Part shown: in pieces, positions 33,028-42,389 of the stretch
Layout: each line of letters opens with the position of its first letter
How positions within the stretch are numbered: position 1 is the first letter of the stretch
NCBI GenBank assembly: GCA_027493615.1
Contig: JAOSKK010000023.1
Coordinates: 1-64,000, forward strand
From: Verrucomicrobiota bacterium
GTDB lineage: Bacteria > Verrucomicrobiota > Verrucomicrobiia > Limisphaerales > J093
Length of the DNA: 64,000 bases
Reading direction: 5' to 3'
Translations under genes and position numbers: made by a program
Notes under the pieces: generated by a model
What the model was told of the DNA's origin: nothing
Databases searched by the model: none
Seen by the model: the letters and a program-made list of their open reading frames with translations, nothing else

Positions 33028-34110
33028 TCACCCCGCTGCCGCGGGGTAGGTTTCCAGGTCGCAATGTGCCAGCGGTCCAAGCGTCAGCAAGCAACTGGCC
33101 CAGGAAAGACCCACGCCGAATCCCGAACACAACACCGTGCGGGGCGCCTCGCGCAGCCCTTCGCCCAGGTCATGGCAGAGCGTGGCCGGGATCGAGGCGC
33201 TCGATTGGTTCCCGTAATCCGCCAGGGTTCGGCAGGGCACTTTGCTCATCGGCACCTTCAAGCGCAACGCCAGCGTCTGCAAAATGATCCGGTTGGCCTG
33301 GTGGAAGACCAGGTGGTCCACCGCCCCGAGCGTTCTGCCCGCATACGCCAGCAGTTCCTGAACCGCCCGCGGTTCCTCGCGCAGCGTGAAGTTGAACACC
33401 TCGATGCCATTCGCGAACAGGTGGTCTGCCGCACGCCGGCTGCCGTCTTCTGCCAGGGTCGCAACGCTCGTTTCCGTCGTGCGCGGCCGCCGATACCCTC
33501 CCGCCGGGATCGTGATCGCGTCCCACCCCCGACCATCGGAGCAGAGCGAAAACCAGGCGGGCGAGGCAGCGTCTGTCCGCTCGATCAAGGTCGCCGACCC
33601 GGCATCGCCGAACAGCGGCACAACGGTGCGGTCCCCGGGATGGATGCTCTGGGTCACCGTGTCGCCCGCCACCAACAGCACCCGCTCGCAGCCGCCCGCC
33701 TCGACCATCAGGCACCCCAGATACAGGCCGTACACCCAGCCCGAACATCCCTGATTGACATCAAAGGCAGCGGCGCCCTTCGGCAATCCCAATCGCCCGT
33801 GGAGAATGTTCGCGTTGCACGGCTGAAAATGGTCCGGGCACTGCGTGACACAAATCACCCCGTCCAACGCCTCCGCCGCCCAGCCGCCACCGGACAACAA
33901 CCGTCGTGCCGACCGTTCGCACAGATCCAGCGTCGTCACCCCGGGCGGCGCGATCCAGCGGGTCTCGACCCCGACGGCCCGGCGCAGCTTGTCCACCTGG
34001 GCGGCATCGGCGCCCCAGACGGCGGCGTCCTCCTCCAGCCGCCGAACCACGGGACCGGGGCACACATCGATCCCGGCAATGCGGGCGTGCTGGAACGTGG
34101 CCTTGGGCAT
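33028..34110 (-). CDS. 3-oxoacyl-ACP synthase III family protein
   Basis: 360 residues, intact. KAS III enzymes condense a CoA-activated starter with malonyl-ACP. Active-site Cys122 in DVNQGCSGWVYGL, the His in LVFHQANRIIL, and the Asn in LADYGNQSSASIP are all present. The gene starts 24 bp after the CapD-type dehydratase stop and is followed by its likely carrier protein. In this locus it may build a short acyl chain for polysaccharide or lipid-linked sugar modification. Confidence 0.9.
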   Translation of the reverse strand: MPKATFQHARIAGIDVCPGPVVRRLEEDAAVWGADAAQVDKLRRAVGVETRWIAPPGVTTLDLCERSARRLLSGGGWAAEALDGVICVTQCPDHFQPCNANILHGRLGLPKGAAAFDVNQGCSGWVYGLYLGCLMVEAGGCERVLLVAGDTVTQSIHPGDRTVVPLFGDAGSATLIERTDAASPAWFSLCSDGRGWDAITIPAGGYRRPRTTETSVATLAEDGSRRAADHLFANGIEVFNFTLREEPRAVQELLAYAGRTLGAVDHLVFHQANRIILQTLALRLKVPMSKVPCRTLADYGNQSSASIPATLCHDLGEGLREAPRTVLCSGFGVGLSWASCLLTLGPLAHCDLETYPAAAG

Positions 34111-34133
34111 GGACGGGGCGCAGGCGGCAGCGC

Positions 34134-36081
34134 TCAGACCAGATAGGGCTGATACTCCGGCACCAGCGCCTGAATCCGCTGCTTGAGCTGGTTGCGCTCG
34201 GTGCTGTGGAGCAACGGCTCGAGTGCCGCAAACGCCGCCTCGACTTCCTCGAACGGGCGGGGCTCGCTCACGAACCGCATCACCTTCGGATGGCTGGTCG
34301 GCTGGTGGTTCTCGGTGCGGTGGCTGAGTTCCTCGAACAACTTCTCGCCCGGCCGCAGCCCGGTGAAGCGGATCTCGATGTCTTCGTCCGGCTCCAGACC
34401 GCTGAGCTGGATCAGTTGCCGCGCGAGATCCGCGATCTTGACCGGCTGTCCCATGTCGAGCACGAAGATCTCTCCGCCCCCGCCCATGAACGCGGCCTGC
34501 AGCACGAGCCCCACCGCCTCGGGGATGGTCATGAAGTACCGGGTGACATCCGGGTGCGTCACGGTGACCAGCCCCCAGGGCGATCTGCCGCGTGAACACC
34601 GGGATCACACTCCCCGAGGACCCCAGCACGTTGCCAAAACGGACCGCCATGAACTTCGTGCCATTGGCCTTGGACGCCGCCAGCGCCTGCAGGTAGATCT
34701 CCGCCAGCCGTTTCGAGGCCCCCATGACACTGGTCGGATTGATCGCCTTGTCTGTCGAGATCAGGACGAACCGCGCCACCTGGTATTCCCGGGCGAGCAA
34801 CGCCAGTCGCGCGGTGCCAAACGCGTTGTTCTTCAGCGCCTCGCTCGGCTGGCTCTCCATCATCGGCACATGCTTGTGCGCGGCGGCATGGAAAACCAAC
34901 TCGGGCTTGAACCGCCCGAAGACATAGCGCAGCCGGGCTTCATCCAGGATGTCTGCAATGACGGGAACCACCTGCCCCCAAAGCCGCTCGCGATCATCTC
35001 CTGTTCAATGGGAAACAACTGGACCTCCGAACGGTCCAGGAGCAGCAGCGTGCGCGGGTTCCGGTCCACAATCTGTCGGCACAGCTCGCTTCCAATGCTC
35101 CCGCCCGCCCCCGTGACCAACACCGTCCGCCCTACGATCTCCTGCTGAATATTGGCCAGGTCCAACTCGATGGGGTCGCGTTGCAGCAGGTCCTGGATCT
35201 CGACCGGCCGCAGTTGACTCACCCGCACCTTGCCGGTCGCAAGCTGGTCCACGGACGGTACCGTCTCGAACTTGAGACGCGCGGCCTTGCAGGAGACGGA
35301 CCACCTCTCCGAGGCGCTTGGCCGGCGCCGTCGGCATGGCGATGATCACCTCCTCCAGGTGCATCCGGAAACTGGGGTCCCGCAGCTTCTCGGGCCGCCC
35401 CACCACCGGCACCCCGTGAACCTGCGAATGCCACTTCAGCGGGTCATCGTCAAAAAACGCCACCGGCACCAGCCCCATGCCCCGGCGTGCGAGCAACTCC
35501 TTCACCAACGAGGCCCCCACATCGCCGGCTCCGATGATCCCCACCCGTTTGCTTCCGACGCCCCGCGGCCCGTTCCCCTTCCGTAACCGCTCCCGCATCA
35601 CCCGGAACCCCATCCGTATCCCCACGACCGATGCCGTGGACATGACGTAGTCGATCAGGATGACGCCGCGGGGCAATCCCACCAGCAGCAGATCGAGCTG
35701 CTCCGCCACCAGGATCAGCAGCGACGCCACACTCATCGCATAGAAGACCCGCCACAGGTCGGGGATCGCGAAGTACCCCAGCAACCCGGTGAACTGGCCG
35801 AACAACAGCAGGCACACGACCTTGATGATCAGCGGGGCCCACCAGCCGCTGTGCACCGCCGGTTGCTGCGCCTCTGGTACGTGAAAATCAAAGCGGAACT
35901 GGAAAGCCAGCCAGTGCACCACGAGAAAGGCGCCCACATAGGCCAGCCCGAGAATCGTGTACCGTTCCCCCACAGAGAAGCCGTGGGAACGACGCGCACC
36001 GTTGCCCTTGGACAAAGCGTTGCCTGCCGGATCCGCGTTACGACCCGCGTTGGTGGTACGTACTCCTGTCGGTTGTTCCAT
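34134..36081 (-). CDS. CapD/WbpM-type nucleoside-diphosphate-sugar dehydratase, three frameshifts
   Basis: Four membrane helices at the N-terminus (from [19 protein letters not shown]), a first Rossmann domain ([18 protein letters not shown]), then the SDR catalytic domain: [36 protein letters not shown], and [15 protein letters not shown]. WbpM-like enzymes convert UDP-GlcNAc to 4-keto-6-deoxy sugars, precursors of bacillosamine or fucosamine. That fits the aminotransferase and NeuD genes nearby. Breaks lie near 35285, 34985 and 34570. About 645 residues after correction. Confidence 0.88.
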
Positions 36082-36172
36082 GCGCCCCCCGGAAAGCTCT
36101 GCGCCTTTCTACCGGCGCCATCCTACCGTGCCTCCTCCGCCCCCCGCAACTCCTGCCTCAACCGCCTCGCCC

Positions 36173-36230
36173 GTAGGAGCCGACGTCAGGAGGCTCATCT
36201 CAGCCAGAGTCTCGTCACCTCGACTCCTAC
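36173..36230. repeat. REP-A pair (inverted, 58 bp)
   Basis: Two inverted half-units, GTAGGAGCCGACGTCAGGAG and its partner ending GTCACCTCGACTCCTAC, form a long imperfect hairpin. It begins 1-2 bp after the stop of the SDR gene and lies between that gene and the dehydratase. Confidence 0.88.
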
Positions 36231-36231
36231 G

Positions 36232-36948
36232 TCACGCCCGCATCCCTCCGTCCACGATCAACTCCGTGCCCGTGACGAAAGCCGCGGTCGGCGACAGCAG
36301 AAAACTCACCGCCCCGACCACATCCTCAACCTGCCCCAAACGCCCCAGCGCCGTACGGCGCCGCAACCGCACCCGCTGCGCCTCGTCGAGTGACGCACTC
36401 ATCTCGGTCTCAAGAAACCCCGGCAACACGCAGTTCGACCGGATCCCCCGCTCACCGTACTCCCGCGCCACCGCGCGCGAGAACGCCACCAGCGCTCCTT
36501 TCGTCGCCCCATACACGGTCAGCCCGGACAACCCCGTGACCGCGGCCACCGACGACACGAACACCAGACTCCCGCCGCGGGGCAACATGCCCTTCACCAC
36601 CTGCTTGGCCAGCAGCATGGGCGCCAGCAGATTCACGTCGAGCGTCCGCCGCATGATCGCCTCCGACGTCAGCGTCAGAAGTCCCTCCGTCCCCAGCGCC
36701 GCGTTGGCCACGAAGCCGTCCAGACCCTCCAGCACCCGCGCCGCGGCGCACAAACGCGGTACCTCGGCCGCGTCCGCCAGGTCCGCTTCCCAGAACTCGA
36801 ATCGCCCGGCGTACCGCGCCTGCAGTTCCCGCACCGCGTCGGTGGCCCGACGCGCGGTGGTCAGGACCTGCCACTGCTCGTCGAGCAGCCTCCGGCACAC
36901 GGCGAGCCCCAAGCCGCGGGAACCCCCGGTGATGAGGACACGTTTCAT
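36232..36948 (-). CDS. SDR-family oxidoreductase (FabG-like)
   Basis: 238 residues, intact. VLITGGSRGLGLAVCRRLLD is the NAD(P)-binding motif; NAALG, the catalytic Ser (FVSSVAAVTG) and YGATKGAL with the YxxxK pair follow, and the C-terminus (VTGTELIVDGGMRA) is FabG-type. It probably reduces a 3-oxoacyl-ACP or a keto-sugar. The neighbouring carrier proteins and KAS III favour the former. REP-A pairs sit at both ends. Confidence 0.9.
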   Translation of the reverse strand: MKRVLITGGSRGLGLAVCRRLLDEQWQVLTTARRATDAVRELQARYAGRFEFWEADLADAAEVPRLCAAARVLEGLDGFVANAALGTEGLLTLTSEAIMRRTLDVNLLAPMLLAKQVVKGMLPRGGSLVFVSSVAAVTGLSGLTVYGATKGALVAFSRAVAREYGERGIRSNCVLPGFLETEMSASLDEAQRVRLRRRTALGRLGQVEDVVGAVSFLLSPTAAFVTGTELIVDGGMRA

Positions 36949-36979
36949 GGAAAGGATCGGGGACTACGACCCAAGCTTG

Positions 36980-37037
36980 GTAGGAGTCGACGTCAGGAGG
37001 CTCACCCCAGCCAGCGTCTCGTGACCTCGGCTCCTAC
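36980..37037. repeat. REP-A pair (inverted, 58 bp), supplies a stop codon
   Basis: Half-units GTAGGAGTCGACGTCAGGAG and GTGACCTCGGCTCCTAC are inverted around CTCACCCCAGCCAGCGTCTC. The minus-strand TAG at 37034-37036 that ends the AMP-ligase gene is part of its GTAGGAG end. Confidence 0.88.
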
Positions 37038-38088
37038 CGCAGTCCCCGCTTCGCGTTCTGATCGGGCCCCAGTTCGGCGACAACCCAACGCCGCGGCCAG
37101 GCCGGCTTCGGGAGTGCCTGGCGCAACCGTGACTCCAACCGCTCCTGCACCACGGTGGCATCAGCCCCCAACACCGGGGCGTAACGGAGGGCAACCACCT
37201 GCCCCGTCACCGGGTTCGGCTCGGCCACGGCCACCGCCCGCGCGACCCCCTCCACCTCCTCAGCCAGGAGACTGACCTGCGACAGACTCACCTTGGTCCC
37301 CGCCACATTGGCGACCTCGCTGGCCCGGCCCAGCACCCTCAGGAGATCCCCACGAACCTCGACACAATCGCCCGTGCTCCGCCACGTGCCGTTCTCATTC
37401 ACTTCCAGCACGCCGTCCTGCACACGCCAACCTGCCCAGCGCGCCGCGAGCGACGCCGTTTCGTACCAGCCGTCGACACGCTGCGTCTTGAGCAGCACAC
37501 CAAACTCGGCGGCCGCGTAAATGGCGGTGAACCGTGCGTCCGGCCAGCGCACCCGCAACCGGTGGCCCAAACCGGCCCGGAGGGGCTCGCCACCGAGGGT
37601 CACCTGCCGGGGGCTCCACCCGACCCGCGCCGCCGGCTCATTCTGCAGCAGCAGATCCAGGAAGGTGGGCGTCGCGGAGAGCGCATCGGGCCGTTCGGTC
37701 GTCAGCGTTCGCCAACATTCCGGCCAGTCGCCCCGGAGCGATACCGCCCGTCCGCCGTTGATCCAGGCCTGCAGCGCTACCTGGACACCCGCAAAGCTCC
37801 AGGCGTCGAACGGCGAGGCCCAACGCCATTCCCGCACTGAGTCACTCCGACGCGCGGCCGCCTTCAACTCCGACCACCGCCGCCAGACCAGCTTGGGATG
37901 GCCGGTCGAGCCTGAGGAAGTCACCCCCAGCCAAACCTCGGCCATCGCCGGCGGCGAACTGGAGGTGACCGGCTGGCCGACGGGGGCAGCAATGCCAGGC
38001 TCCGTCCCCGCTCAAGCTCCGCGAACGCCGGCACCACCTCGCCCAGCGTGCGCGGGTGCTGCTCGACGATGAAGGCGGGGGAGGACAC
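37034..38088 (-). CDS. AMP-forming acyl ligase, short form, one frameshift
   Basis: The ATP-binding motif GVTSSGSTGHPKLVWRRW, then LGGEPLR, YAAAEFGVLLKT, STGDCVEVRGDLLRVLGR, and the terminal QNAKRGLR with the adenylation Lys identify the ANL superfamily. The N-terminal region is much shorter than usual (about 40 residues before the P-loop). It starts at a GTG at 38088 (SSPAFIVEQHPRTLGE), joined through a break near 37975. It is encoded just after a carrier protein, so it probably loads an acyl group onto that protein. Confidence 0.8.
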
Positions 38089-38092
38089 GCGG

Positions 38093-38118
38093 GGAGTGGG
38101 ACGGTGGGACGGTGGGAT
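38093..38118. repeat. Short 8-bp minisatellite tract
   Basis: About three units of GGTGGGAC between the AMP-ligase start and REP-A. The same unit makes long arrays near 48.4 and 48.9 kb. Confidence 0.75.
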
Positions 38119-38119
38119 G

Positions 38120-38146
38120 GTAGGAGTCGAGGTCACGAGACTCTGC
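38120..38146. repeat. REP-A half-unit after the carrier protein gene
   Basis: GTAGGAGTCGAGGTCACGAG followed by ACTCTGC. On the minus strand it starts 2 bp after the TAA of the carrier protein gene. Confidence 0.85.
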
Positions 38147-38148
38147 CT

Positions 38149-38417
38149 TTAGCGGCTGTTCGCGGCTTTCGCGGGCAATAGTCTCCCGTCCAACAACCGC
38201 AGGATATCCCCCAGGTCCGGGGGATCTCGGGAGCGTCGAACGGGGCCACGCCAAACTCGCGTTCGACGGCGACCATCAACTCGGCCAGGTCCAGCGAATC
38301 CAGGCGCAACTCCGGCGCCTGCAGGCGACTGCCGAAATCGAGCTGCTCCAGTTGACCGCCGTTGCGTCGATGCACCGCCAGCACCAACGCCGCCAGACGC
38401 GGGGCGTACTCACTCAT
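38149..38417 (-). CDS. Acyl carrier protein, one frameshift
   Basis: Starts MSEYAPRLAALVLAVHRRN. The phosphopantetheine site is LRLDSLDLAELMVAVEREFG with the attachment Ser in DSLDL. The G-run 38219-38223 needs one more base; the corrected end is DLGDILRLLDGRLLPAKAAN, stopping at TAA 38149-38151. About 89 residues. It is the second carrier protein of the locus and lies beside the AMP-ligase. Confidence 0.8.
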
Positions 38418-38463
38418 AAATCTTCGATCCGCCGGCTCCCTGGCTCCGCCGTCGAGCACCGCG

Positions 38464-39297
38464 CTACCGTCCAAACCGGCTGGAGAGATAGAGGGCAACC
38501 CCGCGCGACCGGGCGTGGTCCCTGACGGCCTTCTGGGTGGTCATGTGCGCCACGATCACCGGGAACACCTCGCCGAGCACTTCCTTAAGGGCCGCCACCC
38601 GATGGTCCAAAAACCGGTCCACGTCCCGGGTGGACAGTTGGACCTTGGACTCCCCGACCACCGTCACCGAACGCCCCTGCCAGCGACCCCGGCCCAGGAT
38701 GTTCACCTCCCAATCCCGGCCTTGCCGGTCCGTGACATAATCGCGATCCAATGGCTCGAGCAGTTCGAGGGAGTAATCCTTGGCCAGCAAGGCGGGCAGA
38801 TGACGATAGGCTTCGTTTTCCAGAGTGTATCCCACGGTGGCGCTCAAACCGCCCAACTGCTTGTTCGTGTCGTCCAAGCGCGCCTCGGTACGTCTCTGTG
38901 CCTCGGCCAAATCGGCCATCTTCGCTTCGGTGCGCTTCTGCGCCTCGGCCAACTCCGTGACGACCTGCTCCAGACGGTCCAACCGCGCTTCCGATCGCTT
39001 CTGCGCCTCGGCCAGCTCGGTGACGACCTGCTCCAGACGGTCCAACCGCGCTTCCGATCGCTTCTGCGCCTCGGCCAGCTCCGTGACGACCTGCTCCAGA
39101 CGGTCCAACCGCGCTTCCGATCGCTCTTGGGCTTCGGACAGGCGCTGCAGGACCGCGTGCAGGGAGCGAAACTCCGTCTGGAACGTCCGTTCCTGGAGAT
39201 CGTCAAATGCAGTCTCGACCGCCCAGGCCACATCCTGGGCGGCCGCCGCGCCCAACGTGCGGCTGAGCCGCTCAACAATGTCCGTTGTGTGGATCAT
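38464..39297 (-). CDS. Coiled-coil protein with a PD-(D/E)XK nuclease-like C-terminus
   Basis: 277 residues, intact. Residues of about 45-130 are a coiled coil made of exact 22-residue repeats ([20 protein letters not shown], three copies), which come from a 66-bp DNA tandem. The C-terminal half ([41 protein letters not shown]) resembles the DUF3782-type nuclease-like domain with E and E-x-K residues. A similar gene is at 51050-51987. It has no evident link to polysaccharide synthesis. Confidence 0.75.
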   Translation of the reverse strand: MIHTTDIVERLSRTLGAAAAQDVAWAVETAFDDLQERTFQTEFRSLHAVLQRLSEAQERSEARLDRLEQVVTELAEAQKRSEARLDRLEQVVTELAEAQKRSEARLDRLEQVVTELAEAQKRTEAKMADLAEAQRRTEARLDDTNKQLGGLSATVGYTLENEAYRHLPALLAKDYSLELLEPLDRDYVTDRQGRDWEVNILGRGRWQGRSVTVVGESKVQLSTRDVDRFLDHRVAALKEVLGEVFPVIVAHMTTQKAVRDHARSRGVALYLSSRFGR

Positions 39298-39381
39298 CCA
39301 TCTGTGACTTCACGCCCGGCGAACGCCCGCGACACTCGCGGAAACTACGCGTCCCCTCACCCGCTGGCAAGCCCGGCCACA

Positions 39382-39410
39382 AGCCAGAGTCTCGTCACCT
39401 CGACTCCTAC
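39382..39410. repeat. REP-A half-unit after the aminotransferase gene
   Basis: AGCCAGAGTCTCGTCACCTC followed by GACTCCTAC, on the minus strand about 10 bp beyond the aminotransferase stop. Confidence 0.85.
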
Positions 39411-39419
39411 TCGAGGGGG

Positions 39420-40640
39420 TCAGCGGAAGTGGGCTGCCCGCACCCGCTCGATCACGAACGCCTGCTCGGCCTCACTGAGCGAACTCGAGCTGGGCAGGCA
39501 GATCCCCCGTTGATTCAGATCCTCCGCCACCGCACCTCCCACACACTCGTAACCGCGGTACAAAGGCTGGGTATGCATCGGCTTCCAGACCGGCCGCGAC
39601 TCGACGTTGGCCGCCTCGAGCCAGCGGATCAGGTCGGCCGCCGACATCCCGAACCGGGTTTCATCCACCAGAAAACAACTCAGCCACCGCGTATGCAACG
39701 AAGCCGGCCCCTCGTCCTTAGTCCCTGGTCCTTGGTCCTTGGTCCCGTATCTCGCCTCCGGCTGCGGTTCGAACCCGGGCAAGTCCGCGAACGCGCTCCG
39801 ATACCGCTCAAACACAGCGCGGCGCTGCTGGACACGGAGATCGAGCACCTCCAGTTGGCCGAGGGCGATGCCGGCCAGGACATTGCTCATCCGATAGTTG
39901 TAGCCTATCTCCGAGTGCAGATAGTTCCGCAGCGGGTCTGGGTCGCAAGCCTGGGTACTCCAGTGGCGCGCTCTTCGTATGGCCTCCTGGCCCGGGGCCA
40001 CAAGGAGGCCGCCGGAGGTGGCGGTAATGACTTTGTTGCCGTTGAAGGAAAACACCCCGATATCGCCCAGCGTGCCGACCAGGCGTCCCCGATACAAGGC
40101 ACCCAACGCTTCAGCAGCATCTTCAACGACGGCGATCCCATACTCCCGGCAAGTCGCCAGCACGGGATCCATATCTGCCGGTTGGCCGAAGAGGTGAACC
40201 ACCACCACCGCCTTGGGCAGACGGCCGGCACGCGCCCGCAACCGGACGAACTCGGCGAACCGTTGAGGATCCAGGTTCCACGAACTGCGGTCACTGTCCA
40301 GGAACACCGGCCGCGCGCCTTCGTAGAGGATCGGGTTGCACGAGGCGACAAAAGTCAGCGTCGGCGACACCACCTCATCCCCCGGCCCCACGCCCACCAG
40401 CCTGAGGGCCAGATGCAAGCCGGCCGTACCACTGGCAATCGCCAGGGAAGGGCGCCCCAGCAGGTTGGTGAACCGCTCCTCCAGGGCGGTCAGGTTCGGG
40501 CCCACGGTCGAGAGCCAGTTCGTGGTGAAGGCTTCCCTGACGCGATCCAGCTCCTCCCCACACATGTGCGGGATCGAGAGACGGATCCGGTGATGGCCTG
40601 GACCGAACGGCCCCAAGCGGGTGCCGACGGTAGGAGCCAT
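39420..40640 (-). CDS. DegT/DnrJ/EryC1-type sugar aminotransferase
   Basis: PLP-dependent transamination of a 4-keto nucleotide sugar. IPHMCGEELDRVREAFTTNW opens the fold; SGTAGLHLALRL, the PLP-Asp region VVEDAAEALGALY, the Schiff-base Lys in FSFNGNKVITATSGG, and IGYNYRMSNVLAGIAL follow. A short duplicated insert (GTKDQGPGTKDEGP), from a DNA microrepeat at about 39712-39752, is unusual. I start it at the ATG 40640, but the frame is continuous with the NeuD-type gene upstream, so a fusion is possible. Confidence 0.85.
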   Translation of the reverse strand: MAPTVGTRLGPFGPGHHRIRLSIPHMCGEELDRVREAFTTNWLSTVGPNLTALEERFTNLLGRPSLAIASGTAGLHLALRLVGVGPGDEVVSPTLTFVASCNPILYEGARPVFLDSDRSSWNLDPQRFAEFVRLRARAGRLPKAVVVVHLFGQPADMDPVLATCREYGIAVVEDAAEALGALYRGRLVGTLGDIGVFSFNGNKVITATSGGLLVAPGQEAIRRARHWSTQACDPDPLRNYLHSEIGYNYRMSNVLAGIALGQLEVLDLRVQQRRAVFERYRSAFADLPGFEPQPEARYGTKDQGPGTKDEGPASLHTRWLSCFLVDETRFGMSAADLIRWLEAANVESRPVWKPMHTQPLYRGYECVGGAVAEDLNQRGICLPSSSSLSEAEQAFVIERVRAAHFR

Positions 40641-41261
40641 GTGGGCGTCCTGCCCCCTCCCCGTGAGTTGAACCGCGGGTGCGGAGTCTGGCGCCTTGGC
40701 GGACTGCACAATCGCCTCGTCCTCCGCGACTATGGGGAGAGGTTCACGGGATTCGATACGGGGTCGGAACGTGGCCGCGGCTACCATCTCGCCTGCATGA
40801 ACCCGCGCGAAGCTCTCCACTGTTGAATGCGGACCCACGTGCGCATGCGGACCCACGCTCGCGTCGTGATCGATCACCGCCCCCGCGTTCACCACCACGT
40901 TCTCGCCAATCACCGCCCCCGATTGCACCACCGCCCCGGCCAGGATCACACTGCCCCGGCCCACCCGGGCGTCCGCAGAAACCGAGGCCCGGTCCGAGGC
41001 GATCGTCGCTAGTTGCCGCCCCTCCGCGACCAGGCTCTCGTAAATGCGGCGGCGGATGGGGTTGCTGCCGATTCCCACCACGTACTCGTCCGCAACCGTG
41101 TCGCGCCAATGACCCAACACCTTCCACCGGCCCAGATCCAGACCGTGCTTGGCCGGCTCTTCATCGGCAAAGCCCACCACCGCGTAGCCCTGGGTTGAGA
41201 GGGCGGTCTCGGCCACCACTCGTCCATGACGCCCCGCTCCGACAACGACCAGCGACTTCAT
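40641..41261 (-). CDS. NeuD/PglD-type acyltransferase, in frame with the aminotransferase
   Basis: MKSLVVVGAGRHGRVVAETA begins the Rossmann-like domain; VGRGSVILAGAVVQSGAVIG and VVVNAGAVIDHDASVGPHAH are left-handed beta-helix rungs with the general-base His (IDHD). The last rungs and the usual FGVPA end are missing; instead about 60 residues of unlike sequence lead straight into the aminotransferase. Its ATG overlaps the upstream glycosyltransferase stop (TGATG). With the dehydratase and aminotransferase it could complete a diacetamido-sugar pathway. Confidence 0.75.
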
Positions 41262-42370
41262 CAGCGTTGACCGCATCCGAGTCCGCGCTTCACCCCTGCC
41301 CCCTGCACGACGCGGCCGAAGGGGGGGGCGGTTGACTGGCACAGAACACCCGCTCGCACACGTAAAAGAACCCCCCACATGCCGAGCACCGCCACGAGAA
41401 TCAGGCCCCGTGCCAACGGGCCCACGTACAGGTAGCTGATGAGCAGCGCGAGGGTCCCGGTTTGCAACCCCACCTCCCAAAGCGTCACCTCCGCATGGCT
41501 TTTCCCCGACCGCAGCAGCCGCTGATAGAAGTGCTCGCGATGCGGCCGGAACCATACCTCACGCCGGGCCATGCGGCGCGCCAGCGTGATCGCGGTATCC
41601 AGCACGAAGTTCGTGTGGAGTAACAGCAGCGGAAGGAGCAACCAGCCTCCCAGCCGGTGCGCCGTCCAAAGCACCAGCACCGCCAGCAGGAAGCCCAAGG
41701 GAGCGCTCCCCACGTCCCCCATGAACATCCGCGCCCGCGGGAAGTTGTGGGGCAGGAACCCGGCCGCGGCACCCGCCACGACCCAGGCAAACAACACGGG
41801 GGCGGCATCCCACTCGCCAGCGGTCAAGCCGCCCAGCAACCCGGTCCCCACCGCAGTAATCAACGCCTGGAAGCCCGCCAGACCGTTGATCCCGTCCATG
41901 AAGTTGAACGCGTTCGTATAGCCGGAGAGCCACAGCAGCCCCAGAAACCACCCCCGCCCAGGGCGGCAGGTGAACGGCGAGATCCGGGCTCAGCCCCAAG
42001 GTCCACCCCGACCAACCCAGGCAGATCAACGCCAGCACGGCCGCGATGACATGGCAGCCAAAACGCACGGCTGCCCCCAGGGAGCGAAGGTCATCCCAGA
42101 ACGAAACCGCCGCCAACCCCACCGTCGCCGTCAATACCCCTGCGAGCGGCAGCCATCCCTGCTCAACCGCCAGCCACAGCCCCCCGCACACGACCACAGC
42201 TCCCATGGCCAACCCCCTCCACGTGCCGTCGGCCGGTCGTGACTGGACCGCTCCGTCGGCCGGTCCACAATGCCACGCGCCACCAGAAATCGATAAACCG
42301 GCAGCGCCAACAAGGTCGTCGCCACCGCTGCTGTGAGGAACACAACGCCGCCCGTGAACATGAACACCAT
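41261..42370 (-). CDS. WecA/MraY-family undecaprenyl-phosphate sugar-1-phosphate transferase, two frameshifts
   Basis: Multispanning enzyme that transfers HexNAc-1-phosphate to the lipid carrier. RGIVDRPTERSSHDRPTARGG is the N-terminal cytoplasmic loop; VSFWDDLRSLGAAVRF, NAFNFMDGINGLAGFQAL, FMGDVGSAPLGFLL and RPHREHFYQRLL are family motifs, including the catalytic Asp residues and the HxxH-like loop. Breaks lie near 42200 and 41935. About 369 residues after correction. It gives the locus a second possible initiating enzyme. Confidence 0.88.
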
Positions 42371-42389
42371 CCCCCTCGGCTCGTCAGCA

